From: Treponema sp.
GTDB lineage: Bacteria > Spirochaetota > Spirochaetia > Treponematales > Breznakiellaceae
Assembly: GCA_031281855.1 (NCBI GenBank)
Contig: JAITEW010000299.1
Location: 1 to 10,822, forward strand
Reading direction: 5' to 3'
DNA length: 10,822 nucleotides
The position numbers and the translations under genes were made by a program. Positions within the stretch are counted from its first letter, which is position 1. Each line of letters starts with the position of its first letter. Positions 1 to 7,783 of this stretch are shown here, in pieces. The notes below the pieces were generated by a model. That model did not search any database, was not told the DNA's origin, and saw only the letters and a program-made list of their open reading frames with translations.

Positions 1-1
1 A

Positions 2-289
2 AAAGATCTTTTTGATGCCCTGAACAATGGGGTAATTGCCGGTGCGGCTTTGGACGTAATGGAAACAGAGCCACCCGGATCGGGGAATCCGTTATACAAT
101 CTGGAAAACATCATAATAACTCCCCATGTCGGCTGGAATACCAAGGAAGGCAACCGGCGGGTTTCGTTCTTTGCTGCCGACCGGATATTGGAAGCATACG
201 AGAATAAAGAAATCAAATATGTAGTAAACGCCGCTTGTCTGTTAAGGCAGGATAAACGCATAGAAATTCCCAAGCTCTGCCCGGAGTGA
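2..289 (+). CDS. D-2-hydroxyacid dehydrogenase, C-terminal part (5' end outside window)
   Basis: The reading frame is open from base 2 to the TGA at 287-289 and gives 95 residues; the N-terminus lies left of the window. The segment GVIAGAALDVMETEPPG is the end of the NAD-binding Rossmann domain typical of the D-isomer-specific 2-hydroxyacid dehydrogenases. Glu in the TEP triplet (about base 68) and His in TPHVGW (bases 125-127) are 19 residues apart and match the family's catalytic Glu and His. The enzymes reduce 2-keto acids to D-2-hydroxy acids with NAD(P)H in the cytoplasm. The TPHVGW-x-TKE pattern resembles the glycerate dehydrogenase/hydroxypyruvate reductase branch, but the substrate cannot be fixed from this fragment. 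It is the only plus-strand gene and converges on the operon, so it is probably functionally unrelated. Confidence 0.9.
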   Translation, partial: KDLFDALNNGVIAGAALDVMETEPPGSGNPLYNLENIIITPHVGWNTKEGNRRVSFFAADRILEAYENKEIKYVVNAACLLRQDKRIEIPKLCPE

Positions 290-399
290 TATGCTCTCTA
301 CCGGGAGGTCTGAACAACTTTATTCAAAACCTCCTGCTCCCCAGATCCGGGTGATTTTCTATGCGTTTATCCCGGCCCGGGGGCATGAAGGCAATCCTT
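290..399. other. Convergent intergenic gap with inverted repeats
   Basis: This 110-base gap separates the ends of two convergent genes. It holds an inverted repeat GGAGGT (304-309) / ACCTCC (329-334), with a second small pairing inside it, TGAA (311-314) / TTCA (323-326). A second dyad, GAAGG (387-391) / CCTTC (396-400), has a 4-base loop and lies at the stop of the leftward gene. Neither is followed by a convincing T-run on either strand, so I call them possible transcript-end structures rather than classic intrinsic terminators. Confidence 0.35.
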
Positions 400-2580
400 C
401 TATCTGCGGAAGGGATTCGGTAGGCTCGGCGCGCTGGGGAGGCTGGGGACTTTGCCTTCAAGGGCGTCCTTGACAGCCTGTTCGGCCTGTTCCTTGACTT
501 CTTCCTTAGCCTGGTTCACAGCCTCTTCCGCGGCGTTCCTGAGTTTCTGCTCAAATTCGTTCTTCTTATTGTTCAGCATGTTCCTGAGCTGATCCACAGC
601 CGCCCTGTCGCCCCTGGCGGCCCGGAAGAGGGCGTCGAGCTCTTCTTTGTTCACGAACCTGCCGTCAATGTACTGATCTATTTTCGCCCTCAGGGCCTTC
701 TCCAGTTCATCTTCCGCCTTTTTGACGTATTGGGCGGCCATTTTCTTCAGAGCGTCCGCGACCAGGTTCCCGATGTTTGTTGTTACCGAAAAACGATCCT
801 CGGCAGACGCGAAGTGTTCGTATTTCAGGCCCAGGTCCAGCGAAGGGACTCCGGCTATAACCTCGCTGACAGCCTCGGCGACGGTGTTGGAGGGATTGAG
901 CAGCCGGGACCGGGCCAGGGAGATGTCCCCGGCGCCTGTAAAGCTGCCGTCAGTCAACCCCGCAAGGGCCAGGGTGAACGACGCGTTCCCGCTGAAACCC
1001 CCGATGCCGGCGCGGCTCAAGTCCCCGCTTAGATCCACCGGGAAACCGCCGCCTGAAACTTCGGCGTTAAAGCGTTCACCGGCTCCGGACCGGAAATCGG
1101 CCCGGCCTTTGAAGGCGGCGGTCCTGTTGAGGCCGTCCCCGGCTTCTTCCAGGAAAAGAACAAGGTCCACAGGCGTATCCGACAAATCGGGATCGGAACT
1201 GACGCCCTGGAGGTTAAAACCCCAGTGCCAGTTTCCGGGGGTCAGCACGTCGGTGGCCAGGGTCCCAAGGAAAAACCGGGGATAATTTACCACAGGGAAC
1301 TCAACGTCCCGGCCTTTGAATTTTTCCTTTTCAGCCTTAGCCGGTGGTTTTGAGGACTTCGGAAGCTGAGCCTGCAGGGCCTTTACCTTTTCGAGAACTT
1401 CCAGCGCCCGTTCCCCGTAGGCGAGGTAGGTCAGGGCCGAACCGGTAAGGATGTCCCGGATCACAGGCTCTATGACCTCCATCGCGGCGCCTGAGGAAAG
1501 ATCCAGGTAGGATTTAAGATGGTCAAGATCGGCGGCAACGGCGTTCCGGGCGTTCTGTTCCAGATCTGCCGCTGTTCTGACATCATCCTGGATACCTGTA
1601 ACGATCCCGTTTACATCGTCGGCAGCCGCCTGGACCGTAACCGAGAGGGTATTGATTTCCGCGACAGTAGTCTGTATCCGGGCTATCGTTTCCCGGTCCA
1701 GGGTTTTATAGTCGTTGATATTCAGAGCCAGCAGGGGCCGGGCCCGGGTGTTGAGTTCTTCAATCCTGGCCCTGGCGTTATCGGCCTGGGCCTTCCATTT
1801 GGCCGCAGCGGTATCGTAGGCGTCAATGGCGGCGTCGTAGAGCTTAGGGGTCAGGAGCTTGCCGTATTCCTGGTTTAACAGGGCCGTGGCGTCGAAATTT
1901 TTGAAATCCACCAGAGGGGGAACAGCGGACTTCTCTACAGGCTTCTTTTCCTTAGGCGGTTTGTCCGGCAGGGCTCCGGACACGGTCCTGGGGGTCCCGA
2001 AGCGGACGGCATCGGCGCGGATTTCTTCGATATACACCTTGCCCCTGAGCGCCGCCTGGGGCTTGAGCCGTATGTCCATGCGGCTGAACTGGATGAGATT
2101 TGTCATAGGGCTGTCCCGGTCCGCGATGGTGAGGCCGTCCATGCCGATTTCAAAACGCAGGATGCTCAAGTTGAAACGGTCGGCGTCGACTTTGGCATCA
2201 AAGACGGCCTCAAGTCCGGTTTCCAGGGCTTTTTCCAGAATTGGGTTCAAAAGGACAGTGAAGAAAAAAACCAGGCCTGCAATCAGGACAGCGGCGGCCG
2301 CCAGGGGCACAATATTCACCGGGCCTTTGCGGTTCGTTTTAACGGCTTTCTGTAAAAGCTTAAGGCGCTTGACCTCCTTTTCGTTCAGGTCCGTACGGAT
2401 ACGGTAACCGTCATCCTGCTTTATGTAGCAGGACCGGATAAAGGTCCTGTCAGCAGGGACTTCGATATATTTGAGATACCTGCTTTCCAGTTTTTTCTCT
2501 GTCAGAGTTTTTTTATAAAAACCAGGAGCTTTTTTTATTTTCTCCGGTTTGGGTTCTTTCGCTCTTTTTTCTTTTGCCAC
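400..2580 (-). CDS. TIGR03545 family large membrane-anchored protein
   Basis: This 726-residue protein of unknown function matches my recollection of family TIGR03545, which is confined to outer-membrane bacteria and often paired with TIGR03546, encoded just upstream here. Residues 1-87 are very basic and probably cytoplasmic. Residues about 88-111 form one transmembrane helix. The rest would lie in the periplasm: a region with AsmA/DUF748-like flavour (FNLSILRFEIGMDGLTIAD, then IRLKPQAALRGKVYIEEI), an Ala-rich helical and probably coiled-coil stretch around residues 230-410, a beta-rich part, and a charged helical segment. It ends in a short Pro-Ser-rich tail (PSLPSAPSLPNPFRR). The start is a GTG at 2578-2580, preceded by AGGAGG with 5-base spacing. 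It begins 15 bases after the TIGR03546 stop, so the two are surely co-transcribed. A role in the envelope or in lipid transport is inference only. Confidence 0.85.
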   Translation of the reverse strand: MAKEKRAKEPKPEKIKKAPGFYKKTLTEKKLESRYLKYIEVPADRTFIRSCYIKQDDGYRIRTDLNEKEVKRLKLLQKAVKTNRKGPVNIVPLAAAAVLIAGLVFFFTVLLNPILEKALETGLEAVFDAKVDADRFNLSILRFEIGMDGLTIADRDSPMTNLIQFSRMDIRLKPQAALRGKVYIEEIRADAVRFGTPRTVSGALPDKPPKEKKPVEKSAVPPLVDFKNFDATALLNQEYGKLLTPKLYDAAIDAYDTAAAKWKAQADNARARIEELNTRARPLLALNINDYKTLDRETIARIQTTVAEINTLSVTVQAAADDVNGIVTGIQDDVRTAADLEQNARNAVAADLDHLKSYLDLSSGAAMEVIEPVIRDILTGSALTYLAYGERALEVLEKVKALQAQLPKSSKPPAKAEKEKFKGRDVEFPVVNYPRFFLGTLATDVLTPGNWHWGFNLQGVSSDPDLSDTPVDLVLFLEEAGDGLNRTAAFKGRADFRSGAGERFNAEVSGGGFPVDLSGDLSRAGIGGFSGNASFTLALAGLTDGSFTGAGDISLARSRLLNPSNTVAEAVSEVIAGVPSLDLGLKYEHFASAEDRFSVTTNIGNLVADALKKMAAQYVKKAEDELEKALRAKIDQYIDGRFVNKEELDALFRAARGDRAAVDQLRNMLNNKKNEFEQKLRNAAEEAVNQAKEEVKEQAEQAVKDALEGKVPSLPSAPSLPNPFRR

Positions 2581-2595
2581 CTTGTCCTCCTGCCC

Positions 2596-3132
2596 TTACC
2601 TGTCTGTGCCCTTGCTCCCTGCCGCCGCTGCGGCGGCTTTTCCCAGGGCGCTTATCAGGGGCAGTTTTTTCACAATTTGAACGATTTTGAGGTTCCGCAG
2701 AAAAGGAACCGCCTTGCTCCGGTACAGGGGAACCAGCAAAAAAACAAGCAGGAAAACAGGCGCGAAAAGCCCTATGCCGCTCAGGAGCCCTCCGGCTACC
2801 AGGGTGTTATTGAACCTGGTGAACGGTACAAAGGGCGTGTTGTAAAGTGTGGTAAACAGGGGTTCGAGAGCCTCTATATGGAGGAATTCCCAGCCCAGCG
2901 TATCAAGAAGGGGGTTTATCGTATTAATCAGGATTTTAATAACAGCCAGGACCAGGACCTTGGAAGCGTGGTGGTGTTTAAAAAAGAAAGAAACTACAAA
3001 AAGCAGAATCCAAAAAACATTCCCTGCAGGCACAAGCCCCAGCAGGAAGCCCCAGGAAAACCCTGCGGCAATCTGTCCTTTTTTCAGATTGCCGTTCAGG
3101 GCAACTATCAGTTTGGCAATAGGTTTAATCAT
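2596..3132 (-). CDS. TIGR03546 family small membrane protein
   Basis: The protein has 178 residues when started at the ATG at 3130-3132 (MIKPIAKLIVALNGNLKKG). The frame stays open to a TTG at 3174, which abuts the permease stop and would add 14 residues. I prefer the ATG because the family-like block begins there, although neither start has a good ribosome binding site (AAAGG lies very close to the ATG). The sequence GQIAAGFSWGFLLGLVPAGN resembles the DUF2062-type entry into the first membrane helix. Further hydrophobic segments follow, one before and one after the NNTLVAGGLLSG region, so about three or four membrane helices are expected. The C-terminus is short, basic and Ala-rich. Its function is unknown; it is the usual partner of TIGR03545. 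Confidence 0.8.
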   Translation of the reverse strand: MIKPIAKLIVALNGNLKKGQIAAGFSWGFLLGLVPAGNVFWILLFVVSFFFKHHHASKVLVLAVIKILINTINPLLDTLGWEFLHIEALEPLFTTLYNTPFVPFTRFNNTLVAGGLLSGIGLFAPVFLLVFLLVPLYRSKAVPFLRNLKIVQIVKKLPLISALGKAAAAAAGSKGTDR

Positions 3133-3174
3133 GCCTTTATGATGTATCAATACACGGAAAATAGCAAGTTCCAA

Positions 3175-4104
3175 TCATTCAGGCTGCCTGACCCACTTCA
3201 GCGCTTTTTTCTCAAAGACTCCGATAAGGGCGTTTATGCCGGTAACGACGACTGCTATAAGTATAATGCCCGCGAAGACTTTGGGGTAATCCGCCCAGGA
3301 AGACCAGCGCCTTACATAATACCCCAGGCCCGAGTTCGCCCCGATGGTTTCGGCCATGATCAGGATCATGAAAGCGGTTGCGATGCGTATACGGAGGCTG
3401 CCGATGATCGGGATAGCGCATTCAGGAAGCAGCACTTTTACCAGCATGGAAAAATCGTTGAGGTTGAGGGATTTTGCGCTGTCGATCAGTTTCTGATCCA
3501 CGTTTTTGACATTAGCCATCATGTTCATAATTGTCGGGAAGAAAATGCCCATGAAAATAACCGTAACAGAGGCTATCTTGAAAGTAGGCGCAATGGCGAC
3601 AATATACGGCGCGTAAACCAGGGAAGGCACCGAGGCTATGACGGTAACCACCGGCGACAGGGCTTCCCTGAGGCGCGGATACCAGCCGATGAAAAGCCCC
3701 AGTATTATGCCAAGGCCCATGCCCATTCCAAGGCTGACAAAAACCAGATACATGGAATTAAAAAAGCCCTCGATCATTACCGGATAATCCTGGGTAAAGA
3801 TATAAAAGACATTTTCAGGAGGCGGAAACAGCGTGTAATGAAGCAGCTCGAATACTTTGGAACTTAGATCCCAAAACAAAAAGAAGGCGAAAATAATGCT
3901 GTAAACATCCACAAGGTTAAGGAATTTTTTCTTTTTAAGCCTTGCGGCGTTAATAAAAGAAAGCTCAAAAAAGACGAGGACAGCAAGATAGGCCCACGGC
4001 GCGTCAACATGAAAATCAGCAGGAGCAAATGTTGCCGCGACGCTTCCGGCGAATAAAATATTCGCCAGGTTAAAGACGCGGTTTTCAAAAAGAAACAGCT
4101 TCAT
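3175..4104 (-). CDS. ABC transporter permease, SsuC/TauC type, with N-terminal extension
   Basis: The 309-residue inner-membrane protein belongs to the binding-protein-dependent transport permease family (MetI-like fold). The core from about residue 65 has several membrane helices. It carries the cytoplasmic EAA-type loop (DSAKSLNLNDFSMLVKVLLP), the coupling helix that docks on the ATPase. The loop has Asn where many relatives have Gly. The segment IRIATAFMILIMAETIGANSGLGYYV is typical of the sulfonate/taurine/nitrate branch. Unusually, about 60 extra residues with two hydrophobic segments (about 10-28 and 37-53) precede the usual start; typical SsuC proteins are about 250-270 residues. The ATG at 4102-4104 overlaps the ATPase stop as ATGA and has GGAG 7 bases upstream. 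It presumably forms the channel for the lipoprotein encoded upstream in the operon. Confidence 0.93.
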   Translation of the reverse strand: MKLFLFENRVFNLANILFAGSVAATFAPADFHVDAPWAYLAVLVFFELSFINAARLKKKKFLNLVDVYSIIFAFFLFWDLSSKVFELLHYTLFPPPENVFYIFTQDYPVMIEGFFNSMYLVFVSLGMGMGLGIILGLFIGWYPRLREALSPVVTVIASVPSLVYAPYIVAIAPTFKIASVTVIFMGIFFPTIMNMMANVKNVDQKLIDSAKSLNLNDFSMLVKVLLPECAIPIIGSLRIRIATAFMILIMAETIGANSGLGYYVRRWSSWADYPKVFAGIILIAVVVTGINALIGVFEKKALKWVRQPE

Positions 4105-4910
4105 AACGACGCTCCGGTAATGTCGAGTTTTTCCCCGATGTCTTCATAAAAATAACTCATGAGCTGATTGCGGAGCCTGTTGAAATCATCACTCCTGAAA
4201 ATGTCGGCACGGACCCGGCGGCTGCCAAAATCGACCGTGATCTCATCCCTGATTTTTTTCGGCTGCATAAAGATTACCCTGGTCGATAAAAAAATCGCCT
4301 CGTCGAAGTCATGGGTTATAAACACAACGGTTCTTTTCTTCTGTTCGTTCTCGCAGATTTGAAGAAGCATGTCCTGGAGCGTTGACCTGGTCCTGGCATC
4401 AACGGCGCCGAACGGTTCGTCCATAAGGAGAATGTCGGGGTCCATAGCCAGGGCCCTGGCTATGACGACCCGCTGCTGCTGGCCTCCCGACATTTGGAAA
4501 GGATAGGTGTCGTGATAATTTTCAAGCCCTACTTTATTGAGGTAATCAACGGCGCTTTCCTCAATTTCTTTCCTTGAAAGATCCTTTTTATTCTGTTTAA
4601 TGCCAAAGGCCACATTCTCCTTAGCCGTAAACCACCTGAAAAGGGAATAATGCTGGAAAACAACGCAGCGGTCCTTTCCCGGCCCTTTCACTTCTTTGTC
4701 GTTAATCATGATCTTACCCAGTGTCGGAAAATTAAGCCCTTCAAGGAGCCGGATAAGGGTGCTTTTACCGCAGCCTGACGAGCCGATTACGCAGACAAAC
4801 TCCCCTTTGTTTATTGCAAGATTAATGTCTTTGAGCACCAGGGAATCTTCCCGGACTGTTCCTGAACTATCGTATGTGAAGGATACGTTATCCAACGTGA
4901 TGTTTGCCAT
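4101..4910 (-). CDS. ABC transporter ATP-binding protein, SsuB/TauB type
   Basis: This 269-residue cytoplasmic ATPase powers the importer. Visible motifs are Walker A GSSGCGKST (residues 43-51), the Q-loop VFQHYSLF (Gln86), the signature MSGGQQQR (140-147), Walker B ILLMDEPF (160-167, catalytic Glu165), the D-loop (around Asp171) and the H-loop THD (His200). All catalytic residues are intact. The sequence is closest in style to the nitrate/sulfonate/taurine importer ATPases. The C-terminal 60 residues (FGSRRVRADIFRSDDF and following) match the usual tail of that group. The ATG at 4910 has GGAGAGGAG about 6 bases upstream and lies 18 bases after the NifK-like stop. The gene ends in an ATGA overlap with the permease. 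Confidence 0.95.
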   Translation of the reverse strand: MANITLDNVSFTYDSSGTVREDSLVLKDINLAINKGEFVCVIGSSGCGKSTLIRLLEGLNFPTLGKIMINDKEVKGPGKDRCVVFQHYSLFRWFTAKENVAFGIKQNKKDLSRKEIEESAVDYLNKVGLENYHDTYPFQMSGGQQQRVVIARALAMDPDILLMDEPFGAVDARTRSTLQDMLLQICENEQKKRTVVFITHDFDEAIFLSTRVIFMQPKKIRDEITVDFGSRRVRADIFRSDDFNRLRNQLMSYFYEDIGEKLDITGASL

Positions 4911-4928
4911 TTACAACTCCTCTCCAAT

Positions 4929-6308
4929 TTAATGATCCGCAGGTTGTTCTTCTACCAGTTTTGCGACAATGCCGGAACCCAAAACCTTTTGCGACATATC
5001 CCTGCACATGTCTCTGAGAAAACTAAGGGCCCCGTTGTAACCGAAACGGCTTGCCGTACAGGAGATCACATCTCCTGAAGGCGCCGAAACCGCTACAAAA
5101 GGCAGCCCGTGGTTGTTCGCGAAAAGCTGATCCCAGCAGGTCCCAAAAAAGGAGACCTTTCTGTATTTGAACGCTTCCTTTTCCATCTCAGTCACGCAGA
5201 GGCCGCCGTCGTTGGTGAATACAATATCAAAATCCTCAGCATCGCCGGAATTGATATCCCTCAGGCTCCGGATAATTCCTTCCTGGTATGCAGGAGGCAC
5301 GTCGTCGGTGATGTACACCTTAACCGGCGTCTTCCCGTAATCGTTGACCAGGAAACGGGTAAGGGATACAGCGGCCGCAGCGCTGGAGTTGATATAGAAA
5401 CGTTTCGGCGTCTGCGGGCCGCCCAGGAACTGTCCTACTGAGTTGAAGATATAAAAATAATACCTCTCTTCTTCGCGCCTGATGTACGCCTCGGCGTTTA
5501 TCCGGTCCAGATTGGCGAATTCGGCGAGTTCCCTGATAAACTTTGCCGTTTCGGTAGGCCCCACAGGAAGGCAGGGGTAATGAAAAAACGGGGTCCCGAA
5601 AATATCCTGCAAATGTCCGGCGAATTCAAGATCCGTCCAGGGCGACAGAACCAGGTTAAAGGCCCCTTGGGGTATCTTCTTAACCGCTTCGATTCCTTTA
5701 CCTCTTCCGTATATGATGTTAGGTTCAAGCCCAATGGCGGTCAGGGTTTTTTCAAGTTCTTCCATGTCTCCCATCCAGAACGTATCGTAATAAGGAACTA
5801 TGCCGAATACGTTAACCTGTTTCGGGTTTATCTCTCTCTTAGGAAGTTTTTTCAGATACTGATCCGCAATGGAGTTGAGCACCTGGGAGTGGCCCCAAAT
5901 ATTGTTGCCCTTAAAGCCCGGCAGTTTCGCCCAAAGCACCGGTATCGGGGAATCGGCAAAATCCGAAGCTACTTCCTCAATGTCATCGCCGACTATCTCG
6001 GAACTGCAGCCGTCAACAAGCATGAGCATATCGGTCTTGTAATATTCGAGAGATTTTTGAACCAGTTTGTGCAGCCTGCCTGATGCGCCAAAGACCACAT
6101 CCTTGTCGCAGAAATTGGTGCTTGGAATAATGGAATTGACATAAGAAACGCCTCTCTGCGCGCCGTTTAGATTGGCGATCACGGCCCCGGCGTTTTGGAT
6201 ACAACCCGGTCCGGCGTGCAGTACCGGCAGGACTTTCTCTATTGCCAGGGCAGTGTACGCGCCGCCTATGGAGCAGGCGGTCCGCTGTTGTTCGGAGCAT
6301 GAAATCAT
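4929..6308 (-). CDS. Nitrogenase component 1-like beta subunit (NifK-like, group IV type)
   Basis: The protein has 459 residues (oxidoreductase/nitrogenase component 1 family). Three cysteines occupy the P-cluster positions: Cys12 (TACSIGGA), Cys36 (HAGPGC) and Cys101 (DGCSSEIVGDD), the last block strongly NifK-like. FGIVPYYDTFWMGDMEELEKTL and NLVLSPWTDLEFAGHLQDIF match the second and third Rossmann-like domains. Compared with NifK it lacks the N-terminal arm, because the first cluster Cys is at residue 12. The P-cluster Ser188 position appears to be Asn135. It should form a D2K2 heterotetramer with the upstream NifD-like protein, carrying electrons through a P-cluster-type centre. The start overlaps the D stop as ATGA (6305-6308), with GAGGAG 8 bases upstream. 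No delta-subunit gene lies between D and K. The reaction is unknown; methylthio-alkane reductase-like chemistry is one candidate. Confidence 0.9.
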   Translation of the reverse strand: MISCSEQQRTACSIGGAYTALAIEKVLPVLHAGPGCIQNAGAVIANLNGAQRGVSYVNSIIPSTNFCDKDVVFGASGRLHKLVQKSLEYYKTDMLMLVDGCSSEIVGDDIEEVASDFADSPIPVLWAKLPGFKGNNIWGHSQVLNSIADQYLKKLPKREINPKQVNVFGIVPYYDTFWMGDMEELEKTLTAIGLEPNIIYGRGKGIEAVKKIPQGAFNLVLSPWTDLEFAGHLQDIFGTPFFHYPCLPVGPTETAKFIRELAEFANLDRINAEAYIRREEERYYFYIFNSVGQFLGGPQTPKRFYINSSAAAAVSLTRFLVNDYGKTPVKVYITDDVPPAYQEGIIRSLRDINSGDAEDFDIVFTNDGGLCVTEMEKEAFKYRKVSFFGTCWDQLFANNHGLPFVAVSAPSGDVISCTASRFGYNGALSFLRDMCRDMSQKVLGSGIVAKLVEEQPADH

Positions 6309-7783
6309 ATCGCTATCTCCTCATCGTAGAATTGAAACGGTTCTGTCTCGTCAAACGCCTGGGTAAAAGGAGACTCGTAATGCTCGCCCAGATGCCGGAC
6401 AAAATTGGTATTATGGAGAAGCTCCACAAGGCAGTCCGCGAAATAAGCAAGCCCCCGGTACCCCATTACGATAAGGCCGATGTCCACATTCATAGACGGC
6501 AGCCCTTTTTTGCTGAAATACGTAACCGCGTCGTGCCCCCGGGACAGGAGGAAATCCGGGTTGAAGCCCCGCACGAGCAGGTCCGTTTCGGCCTGCTGGG
6601 CGTCATTCACGCTCGTAGGCACGTTGAGTTCCAGCTCGGCCACGTCTGTCGCTGCAGCGACTTTTTCGTCCTGGTTGGAATTGTCGAGTTTGGGGTCGTA
6701 ATGAAAAGCCACTGCGTGGAGGACTTCCACGCCAAGTTCGCCAAGCATGCGGGTGTACTCAAAGGCGAAACTGGCGCCCATGGCGATAAAGGCCTTTTTC
6801 CCTTTAAGGATTTTTTTGGCCCTTTCGATCTCCGGCGTGTACTTGGCTTTTTCCTCTTCAATCACCTGCCTGGCCAGATCCTCTTTGCCGATATGGCGGC
6901 CGATGTCCATAAAGAATCGCTCGAACCCGATGCCGCCGTAAGGAAGGTGGTGCTGAAAGTATTGGACCCCGCATTCCTGCTCGAGAGACGCGGCGAGGTA
7001 GCTGGACTGGGAACCGCACTGGCCCCAGGATGCCACTGAAGAGCAGGCCCGTTCAAAATCCTCGCGGGTAGCAGTCGCGGTGAGGCAGATGAGTTCAAGG
7101 CCGATTTTTTTGAACAACGGCGCCACAAACTGGCGGCCCATGTTGTTAAAGCCGATATAGTTGATAGTATTGTTTCTCTCACCGGTTTTTTTGAGTCTCG
7201 ACTTGGCTGCCGCATGGCAATAGGCGTCAAAACCGCTGGCCCAGATTTTTGACTTGAAGCCTTCGGCGTTGGCTACCTGCACCGGCACGCCAAGCTCTTC
7301 TTCCATTTCCCTGGCGACGGTTTTGACGTCTTCGCCGATAATTGCGGATACGCAGCTTGTGGCTATATAAATTTCTCCAGGATGATACCGGTCATAGGCG
7401 GCCCTGATTGCGTCTTTCAATTTGTCAACAGCGCCGAATATAGTGTCGGACTCGTTGATCCCTGTTGAGAAAACCCTTGCGTGTGAAAGTGGCGGCCTGC
7501 CCGGAATCACAGGAAGCTTGTTTTTTACCAGCGTAAACCCGACCTGGCAGCCCGCGCAGCCGTGGGGCGCGTGGTCCACCACAAGGGTATCGTCCAGGCC
7601 CGCAAGCTGGTTGATAGCGTGGATATGGGAGCATGAACTGGTCGTTTGAAAATCGCGGCTTTTATTCGCCAGACATCCCTGGCAGCCAAGGGTTGCCAGA
7701 TCCCTCAGCGATCCGTCATAGCCTGTAATTGAGCCGAGCCGCTGTTCCCGGCTGGGCACTTCAGCGTTAAGATTTACACCCAT
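6305..7783 (-). CDS. Nitrogenase component 1-like alpha subunit (NifD-like, group IV type)
   Basis: This 492-residue protein is the likely catalytic subunit. P-cluster ligands align at Cys51 (TSSCSHIH), Cys76 (HAPHGC) and Cys144 (ATSCVSAIIGED). Cys256, in QCGSQSSYLAASLEQECGV, aligns without gaps to the NifD Cys275 segment that anchors the FeMo-cofactor, so a cofactor site is likely. Other active-site positions differ: in GFKSKIWASGF, NifD Gln191 becomes Trp181 and His195 becomes Phe185. The NifD Arg359 motif becomes MGASFA. The stretch GLPSMNVDIGLIVMGYRG has no His where NifD has His442. Extra cysteines Cys34, Cys37 and Cys79 sit near the P-cluster face. GGAGG lies 7 bases before the ATG at 7781-7783. 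It is probably a group IV nitrogenase-like reductase rather than an N2-fixing enzyme; the substrate is unproven. Confidence 0.9.
   Translation of the reverse strand: MGVNLNAEVPSREQRLGSITGYDGSLRDLATLGCQGCLANKSRDFQTTSSCSHIHAINQLAGLDDTLVVDHAPHGCAGCQVGFTLVKNKLPVIPGRPPLSHARVFSTGINESDTIFGAVDKLKDAIRAAYDRYHPGEIYIATSCVSAIIGEDVKTVAREMEEELGVPVQVANAEGFKSKIWASGFDAYCHAAAKSRLKKTGERNNTINYIGFNNMGRQFVAPLFKKIGLELICLTATATREDFERACSSVASWGQCGSQSSYLAASLEQECGVQYFQHHLPYGGIGFERFFMDIGRHIGKEDLARQVIEEEKAKYTPEIERAKKILKGKKAFIAMGASFAFEYTRMLGELGVEVLHAVAFHYDPKLDNSNQDEKVAAATDVAELELNVPTSVNDAQQAETDLLVRGFNPDFLLSRGHDAVTYFSKKGLPSMNVDIGLIVMGYRGLAYFADCLVELLHNTNFVRHLGEHYESPFTQAFDETEPFQFYDEEIAI

Noticed and set aside
291..473. 60-codon plus-strand frame after the dehydrogenase
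   Set aside because: It starts in the convergent gap and runs antisense into the end of the TIGR03545 gene; it lacks a ribosome binding site and shows no protein features.
722..1285. Plus-strand open frame of 187 codons opposite the TIGR03545 gene
   Set aside because: Its Pro-, Arg- and Ser-rich composition with no domain pattern is typical of the antisense of a GC-rich coding region.
2677..3867. 396-codon open frame on the plus strand
   Set aside because: It lies opposite the TIGR03546 and permease genes, both of which have clear family features and ribosome binding sites. Its translation is low in complexity, rich in Arg, Asn, Gln and His, with no recognisable motif, as expected for an antisense shadow.
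6242..7039. Plus-strand open frame of 265 codons
   Set aside because: It is antisense to the NifD-like gene, whose motifs and ribosome binding site are clear.
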